Below are positions 1-7,409 of a stretch of DNA of 16,703 nt, piece after piece. Each line of letters begins with the position of its first letter. The first letter of the stretch is position 1. Location of the stretch: contig PBGU01000040.1 in NCBI GenBank assembly GCA_002719135.1, positions 1 through 16,703 on the forward strand. Direction: 5' to 3'. The position numbers and the translations under genes were made by a program. Under the pieces are notes generated by a model that ran no database searches, was not told where the DNA came from, and was given only the letters and a program-made list of their open reading frames with translations. Source of the DNA: Gammaproteobacteria bacterium. GTDB taxonomy: Bacteria; Pseudomonadota; Gammaproteobacteria; Pseudomonadales; Azotimanducaceae.

Positions 1-10
1 GTGCATCCTT

Positions 11-115
11 CTTCGTACGTTCCGGTGTGGCGCGCCCGGTGCGATTCGAACGCACGACCTTTGGCTTCGGAGGCCAACACTCTATCCAACTGAGCTACGG
101 GCGCGAACGACGAAG
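11..115 (-). repeat. Complementary arms flanking the tRNA
   Basis: Plus-strand 11-22 (CTTCGTACGTTC) is the reverse complement of 105-115 (GAACGACGAAG) except for one extra base. In the precursor transcript the 5' leader and 3' trailer could therefore pair for 11 bp with a single bulge, separated from the acceptor stem by only a few bases (23-27). This would make an extended stem beneath the acceptor stem. Such flanking helices are known in some precursors processed by RNase III or RNase P. That it happens here is an inference. Confidence 0.5.
28..104 (-). tRNA. tRNA-Arg (anticodon CCG)
   Basis: Reading the minus strand gives a complete 77-base cloverleaf. It has a 7-bp acceptor stem (GCGCCCG with CGGGCGC), a D arm with GCTC...GAGT, an anticodon stem TTGGC/GCCAA around the loop CTCCGAA, and a T arm GTGCG-TTCGAAT-CGCAC. 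Counting the loop puts the anticodon CCG at plus-strand positions 68-70, so it decodes the Arg codon CGG. The discriminator base is G and the 3' CCA is encoded (plus-strand TGG at 28-30), as is usual in gammaproteobacteria. It lies downstream of, and in the same orientation as, the serine hydrolase gene. The approximately 80 bases between them contain TTGACT-like -35 elements but no convincing -10 partner. Confidence 0.97.
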
Positions 116-183
116 GAAGATAGCAGTAAGGTCTTGGCCAGGCGAATGTTTCACGCACAGGAGTCAAGTCAAGGAACTTCGTG

Positions 184-1437
184 TTAGTTCAGCGCTTGGT
201 AGGCCAACCGTTGAAAGGTTTCCTGGTAATTATTGTTCGGCATCATGCCGTGCTGTAACACCTGGGTTAGACATACCGCCAAGAGTTCTTCAGCGGGGTC
301 AGCGAAATAGGTCGTGCCCGCGGCGCCTCCCCAACCGTACGTCCCCACGGAGCGGATGAGTGGCGGGCGATTACGGCCGTGATAGGTAGCCACACCAAGG
401 CCCCAATGGAATCCCGGCCCCGTCATCGGGATCTCCATTTCTCCTGTGTGGTTCCCGATCATGATCTCGACGGTTTTACGCCCGAGAATCCGCTCACCGT
501 CCAATTCGCCTCCGTTTAATAGCATTTGTCCAAAGCGTGCATAGTCGCCTGCGGTGGAGAGTATGCCGCCGGAGTCGCCACCGGCTCCGAATTGGGTCCT
601 GGGGCCCGTGGTTTTTTCGCTCGTCTCCGCGGTTTCGGTTGCGACTAGTTGAACGCTGTCGCCCTCTCTGCGAGGTACGTAACATGCGCCAAACCGTTCG
701 AGGGCGCCGTCCTTGATATAAAAGTCAGTGTCCACCATGGCCAACGGGCCAAAAATATTGTCGCGGAAAAAGACATCGAGAGGTTGGCCGCTTGCCGCTT
801 CGAGTACGGCGCCGAGAATGGGGTAGCCAAGGTGGTAACCGAAACTATCCCCGGGATGCGCGGCCAGGGGAAGCTGTGCCAGGGCTTCAACGCGCTCCCG
901 ATTGCTTGGTCGAACGCGATCTTCGTCGTTTCGATTCGAAATCCAGCCGAGGGTCTCGAGGACCTCACGGTATTGCTGGCGGTAGAAATTCGGCATGGTC
1001 GCTGGACTGGTCAGACCGGTGGTGTTGGTTAAGCAATCGCGGATGGTGATCCCCCGCCGGGCCCGTTCCGTCATCATTGGCTCGCTAGGGCTGCGCACTT
1101 GCTGCTTCGAGAATTCAGGAAGGAATCGGGACACTGGGTCATCGGGTGTTAGTACGCCGCGTTCGGCAAGGATCAGCGTGGCGACACCGGCGATAGGTTT
1201 TGTGTTCGAAAACATTCGAAACAGGGTTTCTTTACCGGCCGGTTGGTCGGAATCAAAGTCGAGAACGCCGCGGGCCTCGAAATGGACGATTTGCCCTCGA
1301 CGAGCGACCAATGTGACGAGGTTTGGGACCCGTTTATCGGCAACGTATTCTTCCATCGCCGGGCCGATCAGGGCCAGGCGGTTGGCGTCAAATCCTAGCG
1401 CGCTTGCATCACCGATCGGCAGAGGAGAAGTGGTCAT
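184..1437 (-). CDS. Beta-lactamase-fold serine hydrolase (class C / family VIII esterase-like)
   Basis: This 417-residue protein belongs to the beta-lactamase/transpeptidase-like family (Pfam Beta-lactamase, PF00144). Family members are esterases, D-aminopeptidases or penicillin-recognising enzymes that use a Ser-x-x-Lys nucleophile. Here the motif is S77-N-T-K80 in FRMFSNTK. The likely catalytic Tyr is Y201 in GYHLGYPILGAVLE, and the C-terminal GTYGWGGAAGT block is the usual third motif of the family. The N-terminus is hydrophilic with no signal peptide, so it probably acts in the cytoplasm. That argues for an esterase or lactone hydrolase rather than a cell-wall enzyme or a secreted beta-lactamase. 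An AAGGA-type ribosome site lies about 8 bases before the ATG. The gene follows the DUF5916 gene by 33 bases on the same strand, so co-transcription is likely. The substrate is unknown. Confidence 0.9.
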   Translation of the reverse strand: MTTSPLPIGDASALGFDANRLALIGPAMEEYVADKRVPNLVTLVARRGQIVHFEARGVLDFDSDQPAGKETLFRMFSNTKPIAGVATLILAERGVLTPDDPVSRFLPEFSKQQVRSPSEPMMTERARRGITIRDCLTNTTGLTSPATMPNFYRQQYREVLETLGWISNRNDEDRVRPSNRERVEALAQLPLAAHPGDSFGYHLGYPILGAVLEAASGQPLDVFFRDNIFGPLAMVDTDFYIKDGALERFGACYVPRREGDSVQLVATETAETSEKTTGPRTQFGAGGDSGGILSTAGDYARFGQMLLNGGELDGERILGRKTVEIMIGNHTGEMEIPMTGPGFHWGLGVATYHGRNRPPLIRSVGTYGWGGAAGTTYFADPAEELLAVCLTQVLQHGMMPNNNYQETFQRLAYQALN

Positions 1438-1470
1438 GTTTTTATTCCTTTTGGTCGAGGACTGCCCAAA

Positions 1471-4287
1471 TCAATTTCCGAATCGATACCGAAACTTGGC
1501 AACGAGCGAATCGACGACAGGATCTTGGAAGGCATCTTGGAATAGGTCGGCGATCGGTTTTTCGATTTGGTTGGGCAGTGCGTTGCCCCGGTTGTAGACC
1601 AAGAAGAAATCGGTCAGTGGTGCGATTTCCCAGCGGTAACGAAGCTGGGTGGTTAATAAACTCACGGTGAAGTCGTGCGAGTCCAAGCTTCGCTCCGCGG
1701 GAATGAGTGAGCCATCGCTGTCGGGGATACGAAAGAAACCCCGCTCGTCCACGCGGACTCCGGCCCATTGCAATAGCAAACGTAGTTGGTGTTGCGGCGC
1801 TATAAACCAGTTGATCTTAATACGAGGTTGCCAATCGGCGCCGTGGTACGAACCGAAATTCCGCCCCCCTTGGTAAACGATCCAGCCGTCTCGACGCTTG
1901 TAGTCCACTTCAATGTCCGCATAGATTCGATCCGAAGGGCGAATAGTCACGCCCGCAGACAGTCCGTCTGTCCAATCGCCGAGGTTTTCTTGCTCGCCGT
2001 TGGCGCCAAAAGAATAGCTAAAGGTTTTGCTCGCATCAGTGGACCAGACGAGCGACCACCACAGACGCTCCTCCACACGGTAGACACCATTGCCACGACT
2101 GTCGATGTCTTCCCACCGTCTGGGCATGAAACCAAATCCAGTACGGACGGTGTTGCGCTTCGGTAAAGCCAAAATATTGCGCCAGTAGATACCGCTATCG
2201 ATGACTTTTCCGTCGTCGTTATAGTGATGACGCAGAGCAACTGTGCCCCGAGTCGACTCCATAAAACCGCGTTTTTCCGCATTCGCGTACAAAAAGACAT
2301 ACTGCGCTCCGCTGTACCCGTTACGCCGTTGGAACCCCAAATCGTTCAGATCGATTTCGTCGTCGAAATATTCGAGTTCGATTTTGTGTTGTCGTGTCGG
2401 ACCGGGTGCAAACAGGATGTCGACGAGGGCGCCGGACCCGGTACTCTCATCAACGTCGCTCCGCATCAACTGGAGATCGGCGATCCAGCGTCCATTGCCG
2501 GTGCTGTAGTGCGCGTCCAGCCCGTGGACTTGGGCGTTGTAGAGCGGACCGCCGGTGTGGGTGCCAATATAGCCGACGGAATAACGGTTGGTGGCACCTG
2601 CCTCATAGACCAATCGGGCGACGCCGAAATCACGACCTGGTGCTTCAATATTGACGTCGGTGCCGGTGCTGTCAGTGGCAAACCATTGGACGTCGTCTTC
2701 AAACGCACTGAGGATCCCGTAACGGAAGTCGCCGATGGAACCCGTGAATTTGGCCGCGCCTAATAGCTCGGTGGGAAGATCGCGCTCGCCGGGCAACGGG
2801 GTCACACCTTCGGGGCGGGAGACTTGATTGGCTGTACCGCCGATGCGGCGCGTATTGACGATGGAGATGGGCGTGGGGATGAAATCCATCGTAAACACTT
2901 TACGCGACGCGGTCGAAAAATCCTCGTTGGTAAGCGTGCGCATGGCGACCTGCATATCGGAGCGCGGCGTAGTCTCAAAGACCTCATTACCTTCGAGAAA
3001 AAACAGCCGCTTTTCTTCGAAAAACGTCTCCATTGCCGTCAAGTTCAAGACCACACGATCGCTTTCGACGGCACCAAAGTCGGGCATGACGGATCCGGTG
3101 ACTTCCAGTTTCGGCGATGGCTTCCAGGAAAGATCAACACCGATCTGGGTCTGGTTTTCATCCCGTGCGATATCCGCCGTCGTCGAGGCGTAAGGAATGA
3201 TGGAGAACTGTTGTCTTGGTTCGACGCCTTCAACGTGCAAGGTGTTCAGCGCGCTAACGAATTGCGAGGCCGAATACGAATGCCCAGGCCATTGGTATCG
3301 CTGGTTTGCGTGGGCTACTTGGCGGGTCGCGGCAAAACCAATGTTCCGACGGCCGTCGGTCTCGGGAAGGCTCATCATGGACCAGGGAAAATACATTTCG
3401 GCCGTCCATCCACCATCGAAAGTCGAGGTTTTGCCCAACCACGGGCCGTCCCAGGACCTCGAATATCTTCTTTCCGGCAGGACCTTCCCGTCTCCCTTGG
3501 ATCCTCCAAGACCCATCATGAACCAGTAACCAAAAAGCGCATTGCCGGTGGTATCGAGGGTCACACCAAAATTGTCGCGATCAATAAACTCGTCTCGCTC
3601 ACTTAAGCTACTGACAAGACTATCTGCGGGTTGGTACATGACGGCGCTGACGTAGAGACCGCGCTCGGTCGCGAGCAAACGGATTTCGGTAGGGTAGTTC
3701 GCGGGCTCCCCGGTTCCGGGTATTGCCACCCGCATGTTGTCGTAGTGGGGGATCTGGCTCCAAATGGCCTCATCCACCACGCCATCCACGGTGACGTTTG
3801 TTGTGGCGTGGGGGCGTGTTTTAAGCGGGATATAGTGCATGGGCATGCCGTTGAGCACGCCTTTAATTTCCTGCGGTCCCGATCCAGATCGTGCGGGAGC
3901 ATTTGAGATAGGAAGACTGTCGCGTGGGGTCGTAACACTCGGCCGGCCGGTTATCGTCATTGCTGAAGTCGCACGATCTCTGTCCGAATCGACCAGGGCG
4001 CGTGCTGTCGGCTGAAAAAACGCACCTTCAATTCCTACCCGTAACATTTTCGCCACCAACGCTCGCGCATCGCCGGAGGTCGCTTGGACACGATACCATC
4101 GCTGCGCGTTTACTTCGGTTTCCGCAACTTGCATTTGGACACCAAGTTTGGCCTGCAACGCCTGCTGCGCAGAGAGCGCATTGTCTAACTGGCGGAAACT
4201 GCCAGCGATGGCGACGCCGGGCTCCGCCTGAATAGGCAACGAACCAACGATGGCGAACAATCCGGACAGTACTACTCGACGATACAT
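1471..4287 (-). CDS. Outer-membrane protein with SPOR-like, CBM9-like and DUF5916 barrel domains
   Basis: The predicted protein has 938 residues. Residues 1-21 look like a Sec signal peptide (Arg-rich start, LFAIVGSLPIQA, then EPG). Residues 24-93 read as a SPOR-like domain: VAIAGSF, NA, a helix with LQAKLGV, then WYRVQAT and a second helix ending VGIEGAFF. After a Ser/Thr/Pro-rich linker (about 95-145), residues 165-350 resemble a carbohydrate-binding family 9 fold, starting VDGVVDEAIW. The rest matches DUF5916-type proteins, including the hallmark KRLFFLEGNEVFE at 426-438, alternating beta-strand patterns and a terminal KFRYRFGN, as expected of an outer-membrane barrel. Family proteins are often linked to polysaccharide or peptide use, but their function is poorly known. 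An AGGG ribosome site lies about 10 bases before the ATG. The downstream neighbour is a serine hydrolase. The barrel assignment is firm; the SPOR-like call is by pattern only. Confidence 0.9.
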   Translation of the reverse strand: MYRRVVLSGLFAIVGSLPIQAEPGVAIAGSFRQLDNALSAQQALQAKLGVQMQVAETEVNAQRWYRVQATSGDARALVAKMLRVGIEGAFFQPTARALVDSDRDRATSAMTITGRPSVTTPRDSLPISNAPARSGSGPQEIKGVLNGMPMHYIPLKTRPHATTNVTVDGVVDEAIWSQIPHYDNMRVAIPGTGEPANYPTEIRLLATERGLYVSAVMYQPADSLVSSLSERDEFIDRDNFGVTLDTTGNALFGYWFMMGLGGSKGDGKVLPERRYSRSWDGPWLGKTSTFDGGWTAEMYFPWSMMSLPETDGRRNIGFAATRQVAHANQRYQWPGHSYSASQFVSALNTLHVEGVEPRQQFSIIPYASTTADIARDENQTQIGVDLSWKPSPKLEVTGSVMPDFGAVESDRVVLNLTAMETFFEEKRLFFLEGNEVFETTPRSDMQVAMRTLTNEDFSTASRKVFTMDFIPTPISIVNTRRIGGTANQVSRPEGVTPLPGERDLPTELLGAAKFTGSIGDFRYGILSAFEDDVQWFATDSTGTDVNIEAPGRDFGVARLVYEAGATNRYSVGYIGTHTGGPLYNAQVHGLDAHYSTGNGRWIADLQLMRSDVDESTGSGALVDILFAPGPTRQHKIELEYFDDEIDLNDLGFQRRNGYSGAQYVFLYANAEKRGFMESTRGTVALRHHYNDDGKVIDSGIYWRNILALPKRNTVRTGFGFMPRRWEDIDSRGNGVYRVEERLWWSLVWSTDASKTFSYSFGANGEQENLGDWTDGLSAGVTIRPSDRIYADIEVDYKRRDGWIVYQGGRNFGSYHGADWQPRIKINWFIAPQHQLRLLLQWAGVRVDERGFFRIPDSDGSLIPAERSLDSHDFTVSLLTTQLRYRWEIAPLTDFFLVYNRGNALPNQIEKPIADLFQDAFQDPVVDSLVAKFRYRFGN

Positions 4288-4352
4288 ACGAAATAGACCC
4301 TTCGTAACGCAACCCGTACGGGCATACGGCGCGCGAAAAACCGCGCATTGTA
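4287..4352 (-). promoter_or_regulatory. Structured leader and putative -10 of the DUF5916 gene
   Basis: On the minus strand, TACAAT (4352-4347) resembles a -10 box, but no good -35 sits 16-18 bases upstream. Between it and the ATG lie three dyads: GCGCG-6 bases-CGCGC (4331-4346), the perfect palindrome CCCGTACGGG (4313-4322), and TACGAA-8 bases-TTCGTA (4287-4306). The loop of the last one carries the GGG of the ribosome site, and its 3' arm touches the A of the start codon. The palindrome could bind a dimeric repressor, and the last hairpin could tune translation. Both roles are inferred. Confidence 0.35.
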
Positions 4353-4389
4353 CTAGTTAGGCACAATCGACGCCTCATGGCTTGCTGAT

Positions 4390-4509
4390 TTGATGGCTAA
4401 TCGAGAAGTGTTGGCGAATGCATTTGAGTCCTTGCTGCGACAGCACGGTGCAAATTCGCCCATTGACCTGCTCTACCAACGTGCCACTCTACAGGTATGT
4501 AGCCATCAA
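4390..4509. repeat. 10-bp inverted repeat upstream of the TauD-family gene
   Basis: TTGATGGCTA at 4390-4399 is the exact reverse complement of TAGCCATCAA at 4500-4509, with 100 bases between the arms. The right arm ends just before the GGAGG ribosome site (4513-4517) of the dioxygenase gene. It could be a pair of half-sites for a looping regulator or a long-range mRNA stem. The rest of the 4353-4529 interval shows a TTGACC (4463-4468) without a clear -10 partner and no small ORF I would support. Confidence 0.35.
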
Positions 4510-4529
4510 GGCGGAGGATTGCGACGGCC

Positions 4530-5399
4530 ATGACGATCGAGATACGTCCGTTAAACCCGATTATAGGCGCCGAAATTTGGGGCGCCGATTTGGCGAATTT
4601 GACCGATCAACAATTTGGGGAAATTCATCAAGCATCGGTTGCCCATGGCGTTATTTTCTTCAGAGATCAACCAAGACTTTCGCCAGAACAACAGATTGCC
4701 TTTGCCGGTCGGTTCGGACCCGTACATGTGCACCCCGCGTCGCGGGGCGTCGCGGCCGAATACCCTGGGCTTATGAAAATACGGACGACGCGAGAGACCG
4801 ATGTGGCAGCCGGCAATCGCTGGCATTCCGATGTTTCCTGTGACGAAGCTCCGCCCTCAATTACGACGTTGCAGTTGCATGAAATTCCACCGAGCGGTGG
4901 AGATACCTTGTTCTCGAGCATGAATGCGGCGTACGACGCTTTGTCGGAACGGATGAAAACCTTGCTGGATGGTTTGACCGCGCACCACTCCGGCGAAGAT
5001 GCCTATCGACGTTTATTTCGATTCGACAAACCGGGCGAGGCCAGTTGGCCCGAAGCTGACCATCCTTTGGTACGGGAACACCCCGATAGCCACCGACCGG
5101 CCTTGTACGTTAACCGCGAATTTGCCGAACGAATCAATGACCTCCCGCGTTTGGAAGCAAGGGCGCTCTTTGGATTTTTGTTAGACCATGCCGAGCAGGT
5201 CGCGTTTCAATGCCGTTTCGTTTGGTCTGAGAATGCGATCGCGGTTTGGGATAATCGATGCGTACAGCATCACGCAGTCTGGGACTATTGGCCTCACGAA
5301 AGACGCGGCCACCGAGTCACGGCGCAAGGGGAAATCCCCATTCCCTGGTCAGGCGATCCCGGCGCTCAGCGTTCCGAAAATCTGCGTTTGAGTGCTTAA
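4530..5399 (+). CDS. TauD/TfdA-family 2-oxoglutarate-dependent dioxygenase
   Basis: The product is a 289-residue cytoplasmic non-heme Fe(II) oxygenase, the usual length for the family. Enzymes of this kind couple oxidation of 2-oxoglutarate to hydroxylation of a small substrate such as taurine, alkyl sulfates or phenoxy acids. The iron triad is visible: H99-x-D101 in RWHSDVSCDE and H248 in WDNRCVQHHAVWDY. The 2-oxoglutarate-binding Arg is R263 in HRVTAQGE. The N-terminal block with GAEI.GADL and HGVIFFRDQ is also typical. A GGAGG lies 12 bases upstream of the ATG, a somewhat long spacing. The gene stands alone on this strand and converges on the O-methyltransferase gene with only 4 bases between stop codons. 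No sulfonate transport genes lie nearby, so taurine is not specifically indicated. The substrate is unknown. Confidence 0.93.
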   Translation: MTIEIRPLNPIIGAEIWGADLANLTDQQFGEIHQASVAHGVIFFRDQPRLSPEQQIAFAGRFGPVHVHPASRGVAAEYPGLMKIRTTRETDVAAGNRWHSDVSCDEAPPSITTLQLHEIPPSGGDTLFSSMNAAYDALSERMKTLLDGLTAHHSGEDAYRRLFRFDKPGEASWPEADHPLVREHPDSHRPALYVNREFAERINDLPRLEARALFGFLLDHAEQVAFQCRFVWSENAIAVWDNRCVQHHAVWDYWPHERRGHRVTAQGEIPIPWSGDPGAQRSENLRLSA

Positions 5400-5403
5400 G
5401 TGC

Positions 5404-6066
5404 CTATTGCTTGATCGCTAACGTGAGTCCATCGCCAATCGGGAGGATTGTCGCCCACACTCGTTTGTCGGACCGCACTTTCTCGTTTAACGCTCTGATC
5501 GCTCGGGTATCGTCGTCGTCGGTATCGTCAGCGACACGACCTCCCCAGAGAACGTTATCGATTCCAACCAATCCGCCTGGTCGTAACAGAACGAGACATC
5601 GCTCATAGTATTCATCGTAGTTGGCCTTGTCGGCGTCGATAAAAGCAAAGTCGAAAGAATCCGCTCCGCCTTGATCGATAAGTTCGTCGAGCGTTTCAGT
5701 GGCAGGTCGCAGGTGCAAGTCGATTTTCCCTTGTAACTCCGCCCGTTCCCAGAAAGCGCGGGCGATCGATGTCCATTCTTCCGAGACGTCACATGCGGTG
5801 ATGCGACCGTCTTCGGGCAGGGCTTCTGCCACCACAAGCGCACTGTATCCGGTAAATGTGCCTACCTCGATAGTCTTTTTTGCACCGATTAGGCGTACCA
5901 AAAGCGCCATAAAGGCTCCCTGTTCTGGAGAGATCTGCATCCTGTGCCAGGGCGTGGACTCCTGCGTTTTCACACGGAGCTCGTGGGCGATAGACGATTC
6001 CTTAATACCTGTTTGAAGAAGGTAGTTATAAAGGGATTCGGTTAACTCAATGGTTCGACTAGACAT
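5404..6066 (-). CDS. Class I SAM-dependent O-methyltransferase (CCoAOMT-like)
   Basis: The product is a 220-residue enzyme of the caffeoyl-CoA/catechol O-methyltransferase-like family (Methyltransf_3). These enzymes move a methyl group from SAM to a hydroxyl group, often on a catechol, with a divalent metal. The SAM site shows IEVGTFTGYSAL at about 66-77 and the acidic ACD at 91-93. The metal-binding FIDADK is at 142-147 and IDNVLWGG at 169-176. I start at the internal ATG giving MSSRTIELTESLYNYLL because related proteins begin this way. An upstream in-frame ATG at 6099 would add 11 charged residues. Neither start has a strong ribosome site. It lies 85 bases behind the amidohydrolase gene on the same strand, so the two may be co-transcribed. 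The physiological substrate is unknown. Confidence 0.93.
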   Translation of the reverse strand: MSSRTIELTESLYNYLLQTGIKESSIAHELRVKTQESTPWHRMQISPEQGAFMALLVRLIGAKKTIEVGTFTGYSALVVAEALPEDGRITACDVSEEWTSIARAFWERAELQGKIDLHLRPATETLDELIDQGGADSFDFAFIDADKANYDEYYERCLVLLRPGGLVGIDNVLWGGRVADDTDDDDTRAIRALNEKVRSDKRVWATILPIGDGLTLAIKQ

Positions 6067-6151
6067 ACTTGGTTTCTGCTTTGGCTCGCGACGCGACAAA
6101 CGCGCGTTGGTAAATCGATTCGGAGATCTCGAACTTCAACATACTCACGGC

Positions 6152-7303
6152 TTAATCTCGAGGATACAGGTCAAGAAAATTCGTGCGAAAGAAGCGGTCA
6201 CGGTCGGCTGCGTTCAAAGATGCCGTGGTGCGATCAAATCGACCGAGCGGATCACGACCTCCTTCGGCATGAGGGTAGTCGGACGAAAATAGATACAACT
6301 CGGGGTACGACTCGTTAACGAGCTGTTCCACGTTTTCGAAGGGGTAGGGTGTAAAGCGGAGTTGTTCTCGAATCTGTTGCCCCGGTGTTCTGGACATGTC
6401 AGCCAAGTGGGGTTCAGAGCGAGACCATATGTCTGCTGCGTAATCGAGGCGACGAATCATATCCGGTACCCAGCCGGCACCGATTTCGATCACGCCACCC
6501 TTGAGCGATGGGAATTGTTCCAATACTCCGTCGAGCACGAGCGTAGAAATAAAGCGCTGAGCTGCATGATGAATCACCGTCAGGTCTTTCGAACCAATGA
6601 CTTCTGCACCCCCTCGGGCCGTGGTCCGGTCCGGACGACCGTCATTCATCCATGGTTCCTCGATCGATAACGGTGCACTTCCGACGTGCAGAATAAACGG
6701 CACACGAGCCTCTTCGAGGGCAGCCCAAATACGATCGTGCAAAGGATGTCCGGGCGATCGACCCCCAGGAGGATCTGCGCTGATCCAAACCGCGCCAAGG
6801 CCTAAATGAAGCGCGACGTCGATTTCTTTGAGTGCGCTATCTGGATCCTGTAACGGCACCATGGCCACGCCGATCAACCGGGCATCGCCGTCGACGAACT
6901 CTGCCATGGCTCGATTATGAGCGGTTGCAGCGCCGTAACTTACGGCGTCGTCAGAGGCGCCAAAGATCAATCGCCCGCAAAATGACGAAAAGATCACTTG
7001 TCGTTGAAACCCCAAGAGGTCGAGGGCCTTTCCCCTTTCCTCGCCGTCGAATGCGCCCAGTGCGTCGTGCCATTTCGGACCTCGAGTGATTTGATCGCCG
7101 AGCTCCAGCAGGCGCGCCACGGTTTCGGGCGAATGTCGTTTTAATCCAACGTGCTCTCCCGGGTCGAATATTCCCGTTGTGGTTTGCCCGAGATTTGGAA
7201 GAGAGGAACGGACCGACGCATCTGCGTGCGCCGTCAGGAAATCGGGCATTTCCATTAGGTGGCTGTCGGCGTCGTGGATGATGCGGTCCCCGGCATAACT
7301 CAT
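6152..7303 (-). CDS. Amidohydrolase-2 family metal-dependent hydrolase or decarboxylase
   Basis: The product is a 383-residue TIM-barrel protein of the amidohydrolase-related family (PF04909), which includes ACMSD-type and benzoate-type decarboxylases and various hydrolases. The N-terminal HDADSHLME (H10-E18) replaces the classic DxHxH metal motif, as in many of these paralogues. Likely metal or catalytic residues further on are H206 in FILHVG, E273 in VIEIGAGW and D342 in LFSSDYPHAEG, a conserved family signature. I choose the ATG at 7303 because MSYAGDRIIHDADSH fits relatives. An upstream ATG at 7369 would add 22 residues rich in Asn and Pro. The chosen ATG overlaps the stop of an 11-codon leader ORF, and its AAGGA ribosome site is part of a hairpin. 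The neighbours are slyX upstream and an O-methyltransferase downstream. The substrate is unknown. Confidence 0.92.
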   Translation of the reverse strand: MSYAGDRIIHDADSHLMEMPDFLTAHADASVRSSLPNLGQTTTGIFDPGEHVGLKRHSPETVARLLELGDQITRGPKWHDALGAFDGEERGKALDLLGFQRQVIFSSFCGRLIFGASDDAVSYGAATAHNRAMAEFVDGDARLIGVAMVPLQDPDSALKEIDVALHLGLGAVWISADPPGGRSPGHPLHDRIWAALEEARVPFILHVGSAPLSIEEPWMNDGRPDRTTARGGAEVIGSKDLTVIHHAAQRFISTLVLDGVLEQFPSLKGGVIEIGAGWVPDMIRRLDYAADIWSRSEPHLADMSRTPGQQIREQLRFTPYPFENVEQLVNESYPELYLFSSDYPHAEGGRDPLGRFDRTTASLNAADRDRFFRTNFLDLYPRD

Positions 7304-7335
7304 CGAAGGAGTGTTTCCTTTGTTGGGTTTTTCAT
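7300..7335 (-). promoter_or_regulatory. Possible leader mini-ORF and ribosome-site hairpin before the amidohydrolase
   Basis: An ATG at 7335-7333 opens an 11-codon reading frame, MKNPTKETLLR. Its TGA overlaps the amidohydrolase ATG as ATGA, the arrangement typical of translational coupling. Inside it, AAGGA (7320-7316), the only good ribosome site for the amidohydrolase, pairs perfectly with TCCTT (7310-7306) across a 5-base loop. Ribosomes reading the mini-ORF would melt this stem. Just upstream is a second dyad, GGGTT-GGCA-AACCC. The geometry is seen in the sequence; expression of the peptide is unproven. Confidence 0.3.
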
Positions 7336-7409
7336 TGTTGATTCTCTGCGGTCCAGCGGGGTTTGCCAACCCGGCGCGCGTTTCCCCGTATGATAAACAG
7401 ACGCTTGGC

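Noticed and set aside
28..104. Genomic island boundary at the tRNA
   Set aside because: No integrase gene and no direct repeat of the tRNA 3' end is seen in the window.
105..183. Sigma-70 promoter for the tRNA
   Set aside because: TTGACT elements are present, but no -10 hexamer at 16-18 bases matches well enough to call.
184..1437. Antibiotic-resistance class C beta-lactamase
   Set aside because: The Ser-x-x-Lys and fold are shared with esterases. There is no signal peptide and no AmpC-specific context, so a general serine hydrolase is the safer call.
995..1597. A 200-codon plus-strand open frame
   Set aside because: It spans the reverse of two real genes and their junction, is rich in Arg and Ser, and has no recognisable motif.
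2224..2763. A 179-codon plus-strand open frame
   Set aside because: It is antisense to the barrel part of the DUF5916 gene. No domain or ribosome site supports it.
2824..3606. A 260-codon open frame on the plus strand
   Set aside because: It lies wholly antisense to the well-supported DUF5916 gene, has a biased shadow-like composition and matches no family.
4530..5399. Taurine dioxygenase tauD
   Set aside because: Only the family is supported. No tauABC transport genes are nearby and substrate residues cannot be judged.
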